A DNA stretch of 64,000 nucleotides from Psychrobacter piscatorii (GCF_001444505.1 NZ_LNDJ01000001.1:1-64000), one strand, 5' to 3'; shown: positions 35,383 through 44,547, counted from the stretch's first letter. Numbers and translations: made by a program. Notes: generated by a model not told the origin, from the letters alone.

Positions 35383-36957
35383 CTAAATTTTATTTCGGGT
35401 CATTTCACCGTTAACCAATCTCAAGATATTGAACGGATTCTCATCTTTTAATGCTTCTGGCAATAAGCTTTGGGGGTAGTTTTGATAACAAACAGGACGT
35501 AGGTAACGATCAATTGCCAGCGTTCCGACCGAAGTGCCGCGTGCATCGGATGTTGCAGGATAAGGTCCGCCATGAACCATTGCCTCACAGACCTCTACAC
35601 CTGTTGGATAACCGTTTAATAGTAGGCGTCCAGCTTTTTCTTCTAATACAGGTACCACGTCTGCGAATTCAGAAAAATCCGCTTCATCAGCAATCAAAGC
35701 AGCTGTCAGTTGGCCGTTCATGCTACTGAGTGCTTGAATCAGCTGTGCTTTGTCTTTGACTTCAATGACTATCGTAGCAGGACCAAAAATCTCTTCTTGT
35801 AGCAACTGATTGCCTGCCAGCAGTAACTCCACATCTGCTTTAAACAGTTGCGGCTGCGCTTGATTGCCTTGTTGAGGCTGTCCGGCTAAATGCTGGAACC
35901 CTTCATGTGTCATCAAATCTTCCAAACCTAATGAGTAGCTCTCTAACGTTCCTGCATTTAACATGGTTTGTGCAGGTTTGGCATCGATGATAGTTGTCAG
36001 ATTTTCAATAAATTGGCTGTATTCAGGTGACTTAATCCCAATGATTAAACCAGGATTGGTACAAAACTGTCCACAGCCCATCACGACAGAATCTGCTAAG
36101 TCTTGAGCAATGCTATCCCCACGATTTTTTAAGGCAGCGGGCAGCATGAGCATAGGATTGATACTGCTCATTTCTGCAAATACTGGAATGGGATTGGGGC
36201 GAGCGGCTGCCATCGCACTTAAGGCTTGACCACCTTTTAGCGAGCCTGTAAAACCAACCGCTTGAATCAAGGGATGTTTTACTAGCGCTTCACCGACACC
36301 ACTGCCATAAACCATACTAAACACGCCTTTAGGCATATTGGTGCTTGCAACCGCTCTATCGATCGCTTGTGCTACTTGATCCGCTGTTACCATATGTCCG
36401 CTATGTGCTTTGACCACGACAGGGCAGCCTGCCGCTAACGCAGAAGCGGTATCACCGCCCGCTGTCGAAAAGGCTAAAGGAAAGTTACTTGCCCCAAATA
36501 CAGCAATCGGACCGACCCCTATCTTCACTTGACGCAAATCTACACGCGACATAGGCTCACGTTCAGGCAGTGCCGTATCAATACGCGCCCCTAAATAGTC
36601 ACCGCGGCGTAGCACTTTAGCGAATAAACGCATTTGACCACTGGTACGACCACGCTCTCCTTGTAAACGTGCAAGTGGTAGCGCGGTCTCTTGTGAAATA
36701 TCGTCGAGAAAGTCTTGCCCCAGCGCATCTAGTTCATCGGCAATCGCTTCTAAGAATAACGCGCGCTGTTCAGGTGATGTATTACGATAGCTTTTAAACG
36801 CTTCACTGGCCGCTTCACATGCCTGATTGACCTCTTCTTCAGTCGCTTGATGAAACTCATAAGCCAAGGCTTCTCTTGTGCTAGCATTAACGCTTCGTAA
36901 GACTTTGCTGCCGAGCGCACTGCGTTGACCTGCAATAAAATTATGTCCGATGACCAT
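35383..36957 (-). CDS. alpha-ketoglutaric semialdehyde dehydrogenase
   Basis: An NAD(P)-linked aldehyde dehydrogenase of the 2,5-dioxovalerate dehydrogenase branch, which oxidises alpha-ketoglutaric semialdehyde to 2-oxoglutarate. From the ATG at 36957 (AAGGAG upstream) it has 524 aa. GPIAVFGASNFPLAFSTAGGD, the cofactor region GFTGSLKGG, the catalytic cysteine in MGCGQFCTNPGL and the catalytic Glu in PVFAEMSSINP are visible. It is the last gene of the minus-strand operon after the AraD1-type enzyme (10-bp gap), matching its place as the final step. Confidence 0.9.
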   Translation of the reverse strand: MVIGHNFIAGQRSALGSKVLRSVNASTREALAYEFHQATEEEVNQACEAASEAFKSYRNTSPEQRALFLEAIADELDALGQDFLDDISQETALPLARLQGERGRTSGQMRLFAKVLRRGDYLGARIDTALPEREPMSRVDLRQVKIGVGPIAVFGASNFPLAFSTAGGDTASALAAGCPVVVKAHSGHMVTADQVAQAIDRAVASTNMPKGVFSMVYGSGVGEALVKHPLIQAVGFTGSLKGGQALSAMAAARPNPIPVFAEMSSINPMLMLPAALKNRGDSIAQDLADSVVMGCGQFCTNPGLIIGIKSPEYSQFIENLTTIIDAKPAQTMLNAGTLESYSLGLEDLMTHEGFQHLAGQPQQGNQAQPQLFKADVELLLAGNQLLQEEIFGPATIVIEVKDKAQLIQALSSMNGQLTAALIADEADFSEFADVVPVLEEKAGRLLLNGYPTGVEVCEAMVHGGPYPATSDARGTSVGTLAIDRYLRPVCYQNYPQSLLPEALKDENPFNILRLVNGEMTRNKI

Positions 36958-36967
36958 AGTATTCTCC

Positions 36968-37966
36968 TTAGAGGGTTTTAACTGAACCAATGGATAGCTC
37001 AGGTTGAGTATGTGCAATCTTATTTTTTAAAGAATGACCAAATTCTTTTATCTCAATCTCAAACTCATCACCGACTTGGGTTTGCATACCGTCTGCAAAT
37101 GACAGCGTCGCCGTACCAAAATAATGAATATGTACATCACCTGGTTTTAAGAATTGCTGATATTTAAAATGGTGGTATTCAAGATTGACTAGGCTATGAC
37201 ACATATTGTCTTCACCTGATAAAAATTCTTTTTCCCAAATCACGTTACCATCACGGCGTAGACGACTGGTGCCGACCAAACGTTTTGGCAGCTCACCTGT
37301 ACGTAACTCTGGACCATAACTACAAAAACGTAATTTAGAATGTGCAAGATATAAGTAGTTTCGACGTTCCATGATGTGATCAGAAAACTCATTACCCATA
37401 GCAAAGCCAATTCGATAAGGTTTTGAATCTGGACCAATCACATATAAACCTGCAATTTCAGGTTCTTCGCCGCCATCCTCTGCAAAATTAGGCAGAGGCA
37501 AATCTGCACCAGGACGAACCACAATAGAGCCATCGCCTTTATAGAACCATTCAGGTTGCGCGCCCACCTCACCGTCAGCAGGTTTGCCTTTTTCAATCCC
37601 TAATTGAAAAATGCGCATGGTGTCGGTCACTGATGCGGTATCCGTTACGTTCTGTTGGTGCATTTTGTCACGAGTAGACGCTGAGCCTAGATGGGTCAAA
37701 CCCGTCCCTGAGACAAAACAATGCGCGGTATCTGGATGATCTAAAGGCGCAAGTACCTGTAAGTTGTCTAGTAGTTGTGCGTAGTCATAGTTCTCAGAGG
37801 CGAAGCCTAATTGTTCGATTTGTTGCTCTAGGCTCAGTGTGTTTTCGATTGCCATTAATGCTAAGTCTCGAACCGTCGTCACCTGATTGATTGGCTTGAC
37901 AGTATTGTTTTCGACAATGCCAACCGCACGCTGCTGATCTTGGGTTTCAAATTGAATAATATTCAT
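36968..37966 (-). CDS. AraD1/GguC-type FAH-family sugar-acid enzyme
   Basis: The 332-aa protein belongs to the fumarylacetoacetate-hydrolase superfamily, AraD1/GguC branch. CFVSGTGLTHLGSASTRDKMHQ, PEWFYKGDGSIVVRPG and AEDGGEEPEIAGLYVIG are seen in order, with the metal-binding acids in EEPEIAG and the GNEFSDHIMERRNYLYLAHSKLRFCSYGPEL block. In pentose pathways such enzymes dehydrate 2-keto-3-deoxy-pentonate to alpha-ketoglutaric semialdehyde. The neighbours (dehydratase before it, semialdehyde dehydrogenase after it) fit that step exactly. The precise sugar acid is not certain. Confidence 0.82.
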   Translation of the reverse strand: MNIIQFETQDQQRAVGIVENNTVKPINQVTTVRDLALMAIENTLSLEQQIEQLGFASENYDYAQLLDNLQVLAPLDHPDTAHCFVSGTGLTHLGSASTRDKMHQQNVTDTASVTDTMRIFQLGIEKGKPADGEVGAQPEWFYKGDGSIVVRPGADLPLPNFAEDGGEEPEIAGLYVIGPDSKPYRIGFAMGNEFSDHIMERRNYLYLAHSKLRFCSYGPELRTGELPKRLVGTSRLRRDGNVIWEKEFLSGEDNMCHSLVNLEYHHFKYQQFLKPGDVHIHYFGTATLSFADGMQTQVGDEFEIEIKEFGHSLKNKIAHTQPELSIGSVKTL

Positions 37967-37977
37967 GATTAATGTCC

Positions 37978-39285
37978 TTAGTACGCTTGTTCGCTAACGG
38001 TTGTTTTTTCAGATTTCTTTTTTTCAAATTTGGCGTAGACGAAATAAGTCAAAATCAAGCCAAATACCATCACCACAGAGAGAAAATACAAGCCCGCTGC
38101 CATGTGCCCGGTGTATTCCTTTAATAAACCAATGCCATAAGGTCCCAAATAACCGCCCAAGTTACCTACTGAGTTGATCAAGGCAATACCAGCTGCCGCA
38201 CTGCTACCTGTTAAGAAACGGCCTGGCAGTGTCCAAAAAACAGCCGTTGTCGAAAACAAGCAAAACGCGACGGCAGATAGAGCAACCAATTGCAGGACAG
38301 GAGAGGTGAGCCAAGCACTTAGGAACATGGCAAAGGCACCTACCGCATAAAGAAAACCAAGATGCCCATAACGGTCATTTAAACGGTCCGTACTACGCGG
38401 AATAATCAGTAATCCGACAACTCCGAAAAGATAAGGAATACTCGACAAGAAGCCAACTCGTAGATCGCTACCACCACCAAACTGCTTGATAATCGTAGGT
38501 AGCCATAGATTTAAGCCATAAATACTCAAGGTGACAGGTAGGTAATACAGCGCAAGGAGTAACACACGTTTGTCTTTTAGTGCATGTAAAGGATTGGCAT
38601 GCCTTGTTTGCTCATACTCAGACTCATCTTTAACCAATTCATTTTGCAACCAACTTTTTTGCTCTGTGGTTAACCAGTTGGCTGTTTTAATATCATCTGG
38701 CAAATATAAGTACGTGGGTAGCGCCAAAAGAACAGCAGGTAAACCAACGGCTATGAACAACCATTGCCAGCCATGCATGTTTGCCATGCCATCCATACCT
38801 AGTAAGGCACCGGACAACGGCCCTGCAATAACCATGGCAATCGGCTGCGACAGCACGAACATACCCATGATTTTGCCGCGGTGACGCACTGGGAACCATT
38901 GGGTAATCAAATATAGAATACCAGGGAAAAATCCTGCCTCAGCAACACCTAGCAAGAACCTAAGTGCATAGAAGCTCTTAGGGCCTTGGGTAAGCGCCAT
39001 CGCCATGGTGATCAAACCCCATGTCAATAAAATACGAGTGAACCACTTACGTGCCCCAAATTTGGCCAATAGTAAGTTGCTTGGCACCTCAAACATGAAG
39101 TAACCAATAAAGAATAAGCCTGCGCCAAATCCATAAGCGGCGTCACCGATACCAACATCAGCTCCCATATGTAGATGGGCAAAGCCGACTGCACCGCGAT
39201 CAATATAAGCGACCACATAAAGCAAAATTAATGCAGGGATTAATCTGTAGGTCACTGTTCGTATAACGTTCTTTTCGAAATCCAT
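37978..39285 (-). CDS. MFS sugar-acid transporter (ACS family)
   Basis: The protein has 435 aa from the ATG at 39285 (GGAGT 6-7 bases upstream) and twelve membrane segments. It shows YIDRGAVGFAHLHM in helix 1, the loop SNLLLAKFGARKWF, and WFPVRHRGKIMGMF, typical of the anion:cation symporter group that imports galactonate, glucarate, tartrate and similar acids. It is the first gene of the minus-strand operon and probably brings in the substrate of the dehydratase at 39502. Its promoter contains an operator. Confidence 0.88.
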   Translation of the reverse strand: MDFEKNVIRTVTYRLIPALILLYVVAYIDRGAVGFAHLHMGADVGIGDAAYGFGAGLFFIGYFMFEVPSNLLLAKFGARKWFTRILLTWGLITMAMALTQGPKSFYALRFLLGVAEAGFFPGILYLITQWFPVRHRGKIMGMFVLSQPIAMVIAGPLSGALLGMDGMANMHGWQWLFIAVGLPAVLLALPTYLYLPDDIKTANWLTTEQKSWLQNELVKDESEYEQTRHANPLHALKDKRVLLLALYYLPVTLSIYGLNLWLPTIIKQFGGGSDLRVGFLSSIPYLFGVVGLLIIPRSTDRLNDRYGHLGFLYAVGAFAMFLSAWLTSPVLQLVALSAVAFCLFSTTAVFWTLPGRFLTGSSAAAGIALINSVGNLGGYLGPYGIGLLKEYTGHMAAGLYFLSVVMVFGLILTYFVYAKFEKKKSEKTTVSEQAY

Positions 39286-39397
39286 ATCCGACTCCACGTT
39301 CCATGTGGTAATTCTCACGCATCATGCCAAAGAGAAATTATCTGTAATTGAGGGTGTTATCAGTCGATAACTGAAATAATGTATAAAAGCTTTAACT

Positions 39398-39426
39398 AAA
39401 ATATAGTAATACTATTTAAATGTAAA
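39398..39426 (-). promoter_or_regulatory. promoter of the transporter operon with operator in the spacer
   Basis: On the minus strand the -35 TTTACA (39421-39426) and -10 TATTTT (39398-39403) are 17 bases apart. The spacer contains the 13-bp palindrome ATAGTAnTACTAT (39403-39415), whose core TAGTnnnACTA fits the GT-N-AC pattern of GntR/FadR operators. A repressor bound here would block polymerase. Confidence 0.75.
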
Positions 39427-39474
39427 CCCTTTTAAAAAGATTGTTTTTAGTGTATTTTGATTAATATTATTTAA

Positions 39475-39487
39475 ATAGTATTACTAT
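39475..39487 (+). promoter_or_regulatory. second GntR-type operator, before the dehydratase
   Basis: The same 13-bp palindrome ATAGTAnTACTAT recurs at 39475-39487, and the two copies together with flanks form an exact 20-bp inverted repeat (39402-39421 with 39469-39488). It overlaps the likely -10 of the rightward promoter (-35-like TTGATT at 39457-39462) and ends 2 bases before the AAGGA ribosome site. The operator centres are 72 bp apart. Confidence 0.78.
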
Positions 39488-39501
39488 ATAAGGATATAGA
39501 G

Positions 39502-41235
39502 ATGTCAAAAAAGAAGCCACTACGCTCGGCAGCTTGGTTTGGAACGGCGGATAAAAATGGATTTATGTATCGTAGCTGGATGAAAAATCAAGGCATTCCA
39601 GATCATGAGTTTGATGGTAGACCCATTATCGGTATTTGTAATACGTGGTCAGAATTAACACCTTGTAATGCCCATTTCCGCAAAATTGCTGAGCATGTAA
39701 AAAAAGGCATTTTAGAAGCGGGTGGGTATCCTGTTGAATTTCCTGTTTTCTCTAATGGGGAATCTAACCTACGCCCAACGGCGATGCTGACGCGTAATTT
39801 AGCGAGTATGGATGTAGAAGAAGCGATTCGCGGTAACCCGATGGATGGAGTTGTGCTATTAACAGGCTGTGATAAAACCACACCTGCGCTACTGATGGGC
39901 GCGGCCAGTTGCGATGTTCCTGCCATTGTCGTCACCGGTGGGCCGATGCTAAATGGTAAACATAAAGGAAAAGATATTGGCGCAGGTACCATCGTCTGGC
40001 AAATGCATGAAGAGCTAAAAGCTGGCAAGATTGATCTCAACGAATTTTTATCTGCAGAATCAGGCATGTCGCGCTCAGCGGGTACCTGTAATACGATGGG
40101 AACAGCTTCGACAATGGCCTGTATGGCTGAAGCATTAGGAACTTCTTTACCACACAATGCCGCTATTCCAGCCGTGGACTCGCGCCGTTATGTTTTAGCA
40201 CATTTATCAGGTATGCGTATCGTAGATATGGTCAAAGAAGACCTGACATTATCTAAAATTCTAACTAAAGAAGCATTTGAGAATGCGATCAAAGTCAACG
40301 CCGCCATTGGTGGATCAACCAATGCAGTGATTCATTTAAAAGCCATTGCTGGGCGTATTGGTGTTGATTTAGAGCTAGAAGATTGGAATCGTATTGGTCG
40401 CGGCATGCCTACCATTGTAGATTTGCAGCCGTCAGGACGATTTTTGATGGAGGAGTTTTATTATAGCGGCGGTCTGCCTGCAGTATTGCGCCGTATGGGT
40501 GAGCACAATCTACTACCGCATCCGCAAGCACTGACTGCGAACGGACAAAGCATTTGGGAGAATTGTCAAAGCTCGCCTATCTATAATGATGAGGTTATCC
40601 GTCAAATAGACAATCCACTGAGTAAAGATGGTGGAATGTGTATCTTACATGGCAATCTAGCACCAAAAGGTGCCGTGCTCAAACCATCTGCCGCTTCAGC
40701 GGAATTGATGAAACATCGTGGTCGTGCTGTGGTATTCGAAGATCTTGATGACTATAAAGCCCGTATTGTAGATCCAGACTTGGATGTCGATGAAACCTGC
40801 ATTTTGGTATTAAAAAATGCAGGGCCTAAAGGGTATCCCGGGATGGCTGAAGTCGGCAATATGGGATTGCCACCCAAGCTGTTAGAAAAAGGCATCACAG
40901 ATATGCTGCGAATTTCTGATGCGCGCATGAGTGGTACGGCGTATGGCAGCGTGGTACTACATGTGGCACCAGAAGCGCGCGCAGGCGGACCATTGGCTGC
41001 GGTACAAAACGGTGACTTTATTGAGCTTGATGCCTACGCCGGAAAACTGCACTTAGATGTTAGCGATGAAGAGCTACAGCAGCGCTTAGCGAATCTGCCA
41101 GCACCGCCCACACCCAACTTTATCGGTGGGTATCGTGAACTCTATGTTAAGCATGTGCTGCAAGCGGATGAGGGCTGCGATTTCGACTTTTTAGTTGGTT
41201 GTCGCGGTTCTGAGGTGCCTCGTCATTCGCACTAA
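39502..41235 (+). CDS. IlvD/Edd-family aldonate dehydratase
   Basis: The 577-aa protein is an iron-sulfur sugar-acid dehydratase of the arabonate/xylonate type. The three cluster cysteines lie in GICNTWSELTPCN, LTGCDKTTPALLMG and SAGTCNTMGTASTM; the carbamylated-lysine/Mg region NGKHKGKDIGAG follows. It would convert L-arabonate or a similar pentonate to the 2-keto-3-deoxy acid used by the AraD1-type enzyme. It is divergent from the transporter operon and shares the operator pair. Sequence alone does not separate arabonate from xylonate or hexonate use. Confidence 0.88.
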   Translation: MSKKKPLRSAAWFGTADKNGFMYRSWMKNQGIPDHEFDGRPIIGICNTWSELTPCNAHFRKIAEHVKKGILEAGGYPVEFPVFSNGESNLRPTAMLTRNLASMDVEEAIRGNPMDGVVLLTGCDKTTPALLMGAASCDVPAIVVTGGPMLNGKHKGKDIGAGTIVWQMHEELKAGKIDLNEFLSAESGMSRSAGTCNTMGTASTMACMAEALGTSLPHNAAIPAVDSRRYVLAHLSGMRIVDMVKEDLTLSKILTKEAFENAIKVNAAIGGSTNAVIHLKAIAGRIGVDLELEDWNRIGRGMPTIVDLQPSGRFLMEEFYYSGGLPAVLRRMGEHNLLPHPQALTANGQSIWENCQSSPIYNDEVIRQIDNPLSKDGGMCILHGNLAPKGAVLKPSAASAELMKHRGRAVVFEDLDDYKARIVDPDLDVDETCILVLKNAGPKGYPGMAEVGNMGLPPKLLEKGITDMLRISDARMSGTAYGSVVLHVAPEARAGGPLAAVQNGDFIELDAYAGKLHLDVSDEELQQRLANLPAPPTPNFIGGYRELYVKHVLQADEGCDFDFLVGCRGSEVPRHSH

Positions 41236-41336
41236 TTTACTCAAAAATTGGCACTAATTTATGAAAAATAGAAGACCTTGTTTATTGATAAAGTCTTCTA
41301 TAACATACTAGTGTCAAATATGAGTAACGATAATAT

Positions 41337-42053
41337 ATGAGCACTGCCGACTACAAGAACCCTATTCCAAGCAAAAGCCAGCATGCGTTAATTGTTCAAC
41401 AATTAGGTCTAAAAATCGTTTCTGGTCATTTTCCTGAAAACGAAAAACTACCCTCCTCAGATGAGCTGTGTGAGGAGTTTCAGGTCAGTCGGCCTGTCTC
41501 TCGTGAAGCCATACGAGTACTGAACTCTAAGGGTTTAACGTACTCGCGTCCCAAAGTCGGTACGGTCGTGCGTCCCAAAGACGAATGGCATATGCTTGAT
41601 CCAGACGTGCTATTTTGGTTGATTGAATCTACACCAGAAAATGATTTTTTTAAAACCTTATCGACCGTTCGACGTGTTTTAGAGCCTGAGATGGCGTATA
41701 TCGCTGCTACCACTGCAACCGATGACGATATCGCACAGATTAAAACAGCGTATGAGGGCATGGAGAAGGCGACCAACGCAGAAGAGTTTATGCAACCTGA
41801 TATAGAGTTCCATCTTGCCATTGCCAAGGCCACACATAATGACCTACTGGCTTATATGTCAAAAATGTTGGTATTACCGCTACAACAATCTATCAAGCTG
41901 ACCAGCTTAAGACCTAACTTACAAACGCACTCCTTACCAAGACACAAAGCGATCTTAACGGCAATCGAGAGTAGAGATCCTCTATCAGCCAGACTGGCTT
42001 CTTTAGTACAATTGGATGATACCAATGTGGCCTATACGCTAATCAAAAAGTAA
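41337..42053 (+). CDS. GntR/FadR-family repressor (FCD domain)
   Basis: The 238-aa protein has a GntR winged helix (about 12-80; QLGLKIVSGHFPENEKLPSSDELCEEFQVSRPVSREAIRVL) and an FCD ligand domain with the metal/acid-binding Asp and His residues expected for sugar-acid sensors. DgoR-like regulators have the same DEWHMLDPDVLFWL linker. It lies 101 bp after the dehydratase and is the obvious repressor for the two operators at 39403 and 39475. The cognate inducer is likely the aldonate or its 2-keto-3-deoxy product. Confidence 0.88.
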   Translation: MSTADYKNPIPSKSQHALIVQQLGLKIVSGHFPENEKLPSSDELCEEFQVSRPVSREAIRVLNSKGLTYSRPKVGTVVRPKDEWHMLDPDVLFWLIESTPENDFFKTLSTVRRVLEPEMAYIAATTATDDDIAQIKTAYEGMEKATNAEEFMQPDIEFHLAIAKATHNDLLAYMSKMLVLPLQQSIKLTSLRPNLQTHSLPRHKAILTAIESRDPLSARLASLVQLDDTNVAYTLIKK

Positions 42054-42150
42054 TAAACGTTTGATCGATCTTTTGAACGATAAAATATCTACTCAATAGA
42101 GTTTGGTCATCTGTGCTAATTCTCGAATACTTACGCAGTGTCGTAATATA

Positions 42151-42183
42151 AAAAAATAGCGCCCATTGTAGGCGCTATTTTTT
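42151..42183. terminator. bidirectional terminator
   Basis: A perfect stem AAAAATAGCGCC / GGCGCTATTTTT (42152-42163 with 42171-42182) with A and T runs lies between the convergent gntR-type gene and the lipoprotein gene, and can end both. Confidence 0.9.
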
Positions 42184-42227
42184 GTCTTAATGTATACAAG
42201 TAGCTAGGTCTCAATTCACAGCTAATA

Positions 42228-43124
42228 TTAATAATTAGCCTTGATTTGTGTTTCCAAGAATTTAGTCGCTACATCGTTATACTGATTACAGTAAACTTCT
42301 GAAACACCAGGATCAGTGTTTTCTTTTTCTTGGATTCCTTCCTGACTATATGAAGCGCTGTATATCAAACCGTTGTATCTAATAGCGGCAATAATATCGC
42401 CATCTTCGTCAGTATATCTAACAGCTGGTAGCTCATTATTGAGTCCGACATATTCTTTGACAACATTAGTGACTGTATACCATTCTTGCTGGTTAGTAAT
42501 CCACTCATCTATAGTCATGCTACCTTCATCCTCATCTTCAGAAAAAGTATAGAAAGTTTGATTGGGTGTTTCTAAAAATATATAGCATTGAGAGCCACTA
42601 GGAAAAGTGGCATTAAATCCATCAGGGAAATAATCTAAATCAGTATCTATACCAGTAGTAGCATTGCGTGGTTGCTTGCCTACGCCCGTAAGGTCAAGAG
42701 TAGCAATGTCATAAGTAGAGTTAAAAGTTGAATTATTTGACTGAACTTTTAGTGTAAAGGTATCGCTATCAACGAAGTTGATTTTATAAAACTTACTGTC
42801 AAAATTTTCAGGAACAGCAGCGAACGCGTTTTTGCCAGCGTAATATTCCAGCTCATCATCGTCGCTTCTACTATTTTGATAAGCAGTAGGTGAGCTTCCT
42901 ACCACAGTGGAGATTGTTTGTATCAAGCCATTATTACTGAGTTTGTACGCGAGCTTGCCCCAGCCATCTTGATATTCATCATTTGACATATCGGTGAAAG
43001 GATCAAAAACTGTATAGTCCAATTCGTTATTAACGGTAGGGCCGACCTCGTTATCATCACCGCACCCTGTCAATATCATTGTACTTGCCAAGGCGATCCC
43101 TGCGTATAGCTTATTGATTTTCAT
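42228..43124 (-). CDS. putative lipoprotein, unknown function
   Basis: The 298-aa protein begins with a lipoprotein signal (hydrophobic helix then LTGC, lipidation at Cys21). The mature part is acidic, rich in Asn, Asp, Ser and Tyr, and has no domain I recognise. It has a cluster of beta-prone stretches (TFTLKVQSNNSTFNSTYDIATL) and one likely disulfide pair, CYIF and VYCNQ. It is monocistronic and is richer in A and T than the core genes, so it is probably strain-variable. Confidence 0.75.
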   Translation of the reverse strand: MKINKLYAGIALASTMILTGCGDDNEVGPTVNNELDYTVFDPFTDMSNDEYQDGWGKLAYKLSNNGLIQTISTVVGSSPTAYQNSRSDDDELEYYAGKNAFAAVPENFDSKFYKINFVDSDTFTLKVQSNNSTFNSTYDIATLDLTGVGKQPRNATTGIDTDLDYFPDGFNATFPSGSQCYIFLETPNQTFYTFSEDEDEGSMTIDEWITNQQEWYTVTNVVKEYVGLNNELPAVRYTDEDGDIIAAIRYNGLIYSASYSQEGIQEKENTDPGVSEVYCNQYNDVATKFLETQIKANY

Positions 43125-43449
43125 ATTGTTACCTATCGTTAGTTTCCCGTAAGAAAATAATCATAGATAAAGCTATAGTTAATTGCAAAACAAATTTTCG
43201 GTTTTAACAGTGTTGCTACAATAGAATTTACGTTTTGCTCACATGTGATATTCAAAAACCCAGTATCTTCATTAACCATAAGATTGCAACGTTTTGAGCC
43301 TTATTCGAAATGGCAATGCACACTATATTTATAAAAAATGAGGCAATCGAAGTATCATTATTCGCTACAACTATTCACCATTTTAAAAAGTATCTAAAGC
43401 GCCTCAATGCTCACCCAAATCAATCAAAACAACATTAACGAAGCTGTCT
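43125..43449. other. 325-bp A/T-rich region
   Basis: I see no gene, repeat or RNA here. It lies between the lipoprotein gene's promoter and the end of the truncated ydcF-like frame. Confidence 0.4.
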
Positions 43450-43593
43450 TCAACTATCTGTGATAACTTCCGTGTTGATCAACAACAGTAACTCTATACC
43501 AAAATTAATCTTAGCAGCGACCGTCGAGGCAGCGCCGCCGATGAGGAATGCCAAGCCAATTACTGTTAATACAATGCAGAGTAGTTTGACCAT
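43450..43593 (-). pseudogene. truncated copy of the YdcF-family N-terminus
   Basis: From the ATG at 43593 (AGAGAG upstream) 47 residues read VKLLCIVLTVIGLAFLIGG followed by STVAAKINFGIELLLL. The intact YdcF-family protein at 33873-34655 begins CGLLRVLLTVIGAILIIDC and then LMAVDKINFGTVLPFL at the same spacing. The copy stops before the second half of the membrane region and the whole DUF218 domain is missing. It looks like the 5' end of a duplicated gene. Confidence 0.65.
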
Positions 43594-43816
43594 GATCTCT
43601 CTTTTGATAAACCCTATATGTCGAAAAGTAGTAAACAATTTGGCCACGCTTTGACATAGTTACAAAATATTTTACCTTGTAAACACAACATAAGTTACGT
43701 TTTATCAGCATAAATCATTTAGACAGAACGCGGCGAACTGTGTCACCATCTTTCACTACATTATTTCAATAAATAACGATCTCGATAACATATCTGGAAA
43801 ACCTGAAGGCCTTATT

Positions 43817-44376
43817 ATGAAAAAAATATTAACATTAAAAAATCATTAGCAGTAGCATTGAGTGTCGCTACCCTTAGCGCGGCTGCTATTCCATTGAGCC
43901 AAGCCGCTACATCAATGAAGGAAACCGTCGCGGCATCACAGAGTAAAATCAGCTTAGAGCAAGCGATGACTCTTGCGAATAAGACGGTAGCAGGCAACAT
44001 TATTATTGCAGGCTTTGATCAAGAAGACCGTATGGAAGATAACCATTATGAGATTAAAATTATTGCCAACAATAACGAGCAAGAGGTCATCGTCAATGCC
44101 AATACAGGTGAAGTGATAAAAGATGAGATAGAGCGTTTAGATAAAGAAGATTTGGCCGAATATAACACCATGAAGCAAGCAAAAACTAGCCTGCCGCAAG
44201 CCATAAAAAATGCTAACAAGACGCTAAACGGCACGGTGCTGGAAGCCGAATTTGATATGGATTATGGTAAACCTATTTATAAGATTGAAATTGGTAAAGG
44301 CAATCAAATCTATGACGTCGTGGTCGATAGCATGACGGGTAAGGTTTTGAGCAGTCATGTGGATCATGACGATTAA
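43817..44376 (+). pseudogene. PepSY-domain protein with frameshift in the signal peptide
   Basis: The mature protein (in frame from about 43858) carries two PepSY domains, about 33-85 and 105-168 counted from the TTG at 43858 (LEQAMTLANKTVAGNIIIAGF and LPQAIKNANKTLNGTVLEAEF), with VIVNANTGEVIKDE and VVVDSMTGKVLSSH at each end. These domains are usually periplasmic and inhibit peptidases or sit in envelope-stress circuits. The real start is ATG 43817, with GAAGG 7 bases upstream, but that frame stops after 10 codons. One extra A in the run of 7 A (43820-43826) or 6 A (43837-43842) would restore a proper signal peptide ending PLSQA. Sequencing error, phase variation or decay cannot be told apart. 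Confidence 0.75.
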
Positions 44377-44402
44377 TTATTGATAGAATATATCGATTTT
44401 TT

Positions 44403-44438
44403 GCCCCAAGCGACTTTTTAGTGGTTTGGGGCTTTTTT
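44403..44438 (+). terminator. terminator after the PepSY gene
   Basis: GCCCCAA (44403-44409) pairs with TTGGGGC (44426-44432), followed by T6. It lies 27 bp after the stop. Confidence 0.88.
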
Positions 44439-44526
44439 ATGCACTATTCCTCATCATGAGCCAATATCATCGACACGGCTGAATCATTCAGAATTGAAAT
44501 ATTATCTATAGATAAATAACAAGCAT

Positions 44527-44547
44527 AAAAAAAACGCTAGACGCGTT
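44527..44547 (-). terminator. tRNA-Ser terminator
   Basis: On the minus strand AACGC and GCGTT (44543-44547 and 44533-44537) form a short stem followed by eight T. It lies about 70 bp past the tRNA-Ser 3' end. Confidence 0.7.
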
